DNA of 64,000 nt from Streptomyces cylindrosporus (GTDB taxonomy: Bacteria > Actinomycetota > Actinomycetes > Streptomycetales > Streptomycetaceae): positions 1 through 64,000 of the forward strand of contig NZ_JALDAY010000021.1 in the NCBI RefSeq assembly GCF_022698165.1, given 5' to 3'. A program made the position numbers and the translations under genes. The notes below the pieces were generated by a model that did no database searches, was not told the DNA's origin, and saw only the letters and a list, made by a program, of their open reading frames with translations. Below, piece after piece: positions 63,577-64,000 of the stretch. Each line of letters opens with the position of its first letter. Position 1 is the first letter of the stretch.

Positions 63577-64000
63577 CTACGCGGAGCCGAGCTTGCGGAA
63601 GTCCCAGGACACGATCTTCTCCGGGGTCAGCCGCACCCAGGCGTGCCGGCCGTCGTGCGGCATCTCCTCCAGGTTGAAGTTCTTGCGCGCGAACAGCGTC
63701 TCGGGGACGTCGAGTTCGGCGCACAGCTCCCCGGTGCGCGGGAACTCGCCCACGAACTCCACGGCCCCGGACAGCTCGACGCCGCGCAGCTCGTCGTACT
63801 CCTCCCCGGTGTCGATCACGATCGCGACCCGGGGATCGCGGCGCAGGTCGGTCCAGCGCTTGCTGCGCACCACGGAGTACAGCCACAGCGACTTGCCGTC
63901 CCAGGCGAACCACAGCGTGCTGACGTGCGGTGCGCCGTTCGCCGACACCGTGGCGACCCGGCAGGTGCGCTGGGTGGCGAGGAACTCGTCCAGCTCGCCG
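63577..64000 (-). CDS. FMN-binding pyridoxamine-oxidase-like protein (5' end cut by window)
   Basis: The C-terminal 140 or so residues are present. The frame is open to the window edge with TCRVATVSANGAPHVSTLWF, a classic split-barrel F420/FMN-binding start (RVATVxxxGxPHV). The protein probably begins 10-20 residues beyond 64000. Relatives are probable F420-dependent or FMN-dependent oxidoreductases. Confidence 0.85.
   Translation of the reverse strand, partial: GELDEFLATQRTCRVATVSANGAPHVSTLWFAWDGKSLWLYSVVRSKRWTDLRRDPRVAIVIDTGEEYDELRGVELSGAVEFVGEFPRTGELCAELDVPETLFARKNFNLEEMPHDGRHAWVRLTPEKIVSWDFRKLGSA

Overview
The window is high-GC actinobacterial DNA, almost certainly a Streptomyces chromosome. 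The GC-rich third codon positions, GTG starts, AGGAGG ribosome sites, TAnnnT -10 boxes, Tat lipoproteins, an AfsR-type regulator and a WXG100 system all point that way. About 55 protein genes are supported. I saw no rRNA, tRNA, CRISPR array, insertion sequence or prophage.

Left part (1-18.9 kb, mostly core genes). A terminator is followed by a CDP-alcohol phosphatidyltransferase and a sugar-1-phosphate guanylyltransferase fused to a degenerate mutase domain. Next come a DUF881-DUF1290-DUF881 membrane cluster, a GarA/OdhI-type FHA protein, an FtsR-like MerR regulator, a bifunctional-nuclease-domain protein, a second MerR regulator and DNA polymerase IV. A PRC-barrel protein and a tandem glycine riboswitch lead into gcvP. 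A molybdate block follows on the minus strand: a di-Mop protein, modA-modB-modC with 4-nt overlaps and a tiny coupled ORF, and an HTH-Mop protein.

Middle (19-39.7 kb, accessory). An APC-type permease is divergent from an RCK-pore-RCK protein with an unusual pore signature. After these come a Tat-exported PHP phosphoesterase with a coupled partner, an AfsR/SARP-NB-ARC-TPR regulator and an ECF sigma factor. A compact type VII secretion-like locus follows. It has a LysM/membrane protein, a 695-aa repeat-rich secreted-type protein, two WXG100-like proteins, a 1463-aa EssC-type ATPase with an FHA N-terminus, and a 212-aa partner. It lacks the EccB, EccD, EccE and mycosin genes of classical actinobacterial ESX loci.

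Xylan block (39.7-45.3 kb). A sugar ABC importer (one binding protein, two permeases, no own ATPase) is followed by a GH10 xylanase and a LacI-family repressor. A GAAAnTTTC-type operator lies in the leader. The xylanase reading frame is broken by a single in-frame amber codon between its two catalytic glutamates.

Right part (45.5-64 kb). This mixed set holds a DUF5999 protein, a GCS2-family ligase, a VWA protein, a CPBP protease, a PhzF-like enzyme, a cyclase/TPP-enzyme pair, a GNAT acetyltransferase, a PadR regulator with nested palindromes, an SRPBCC protein and a Clp-N protein. It ends with two EamA transporters, a PaiB/PNPOx pair divergent from a MocR regulator, a LysR regulator and a partial FMN-binding protein. 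Two near-identical 47-bp intergenic repeats occur here; one supplies the stop codon of the PaiB-like gene. At least seven genes in the window look leaderless.
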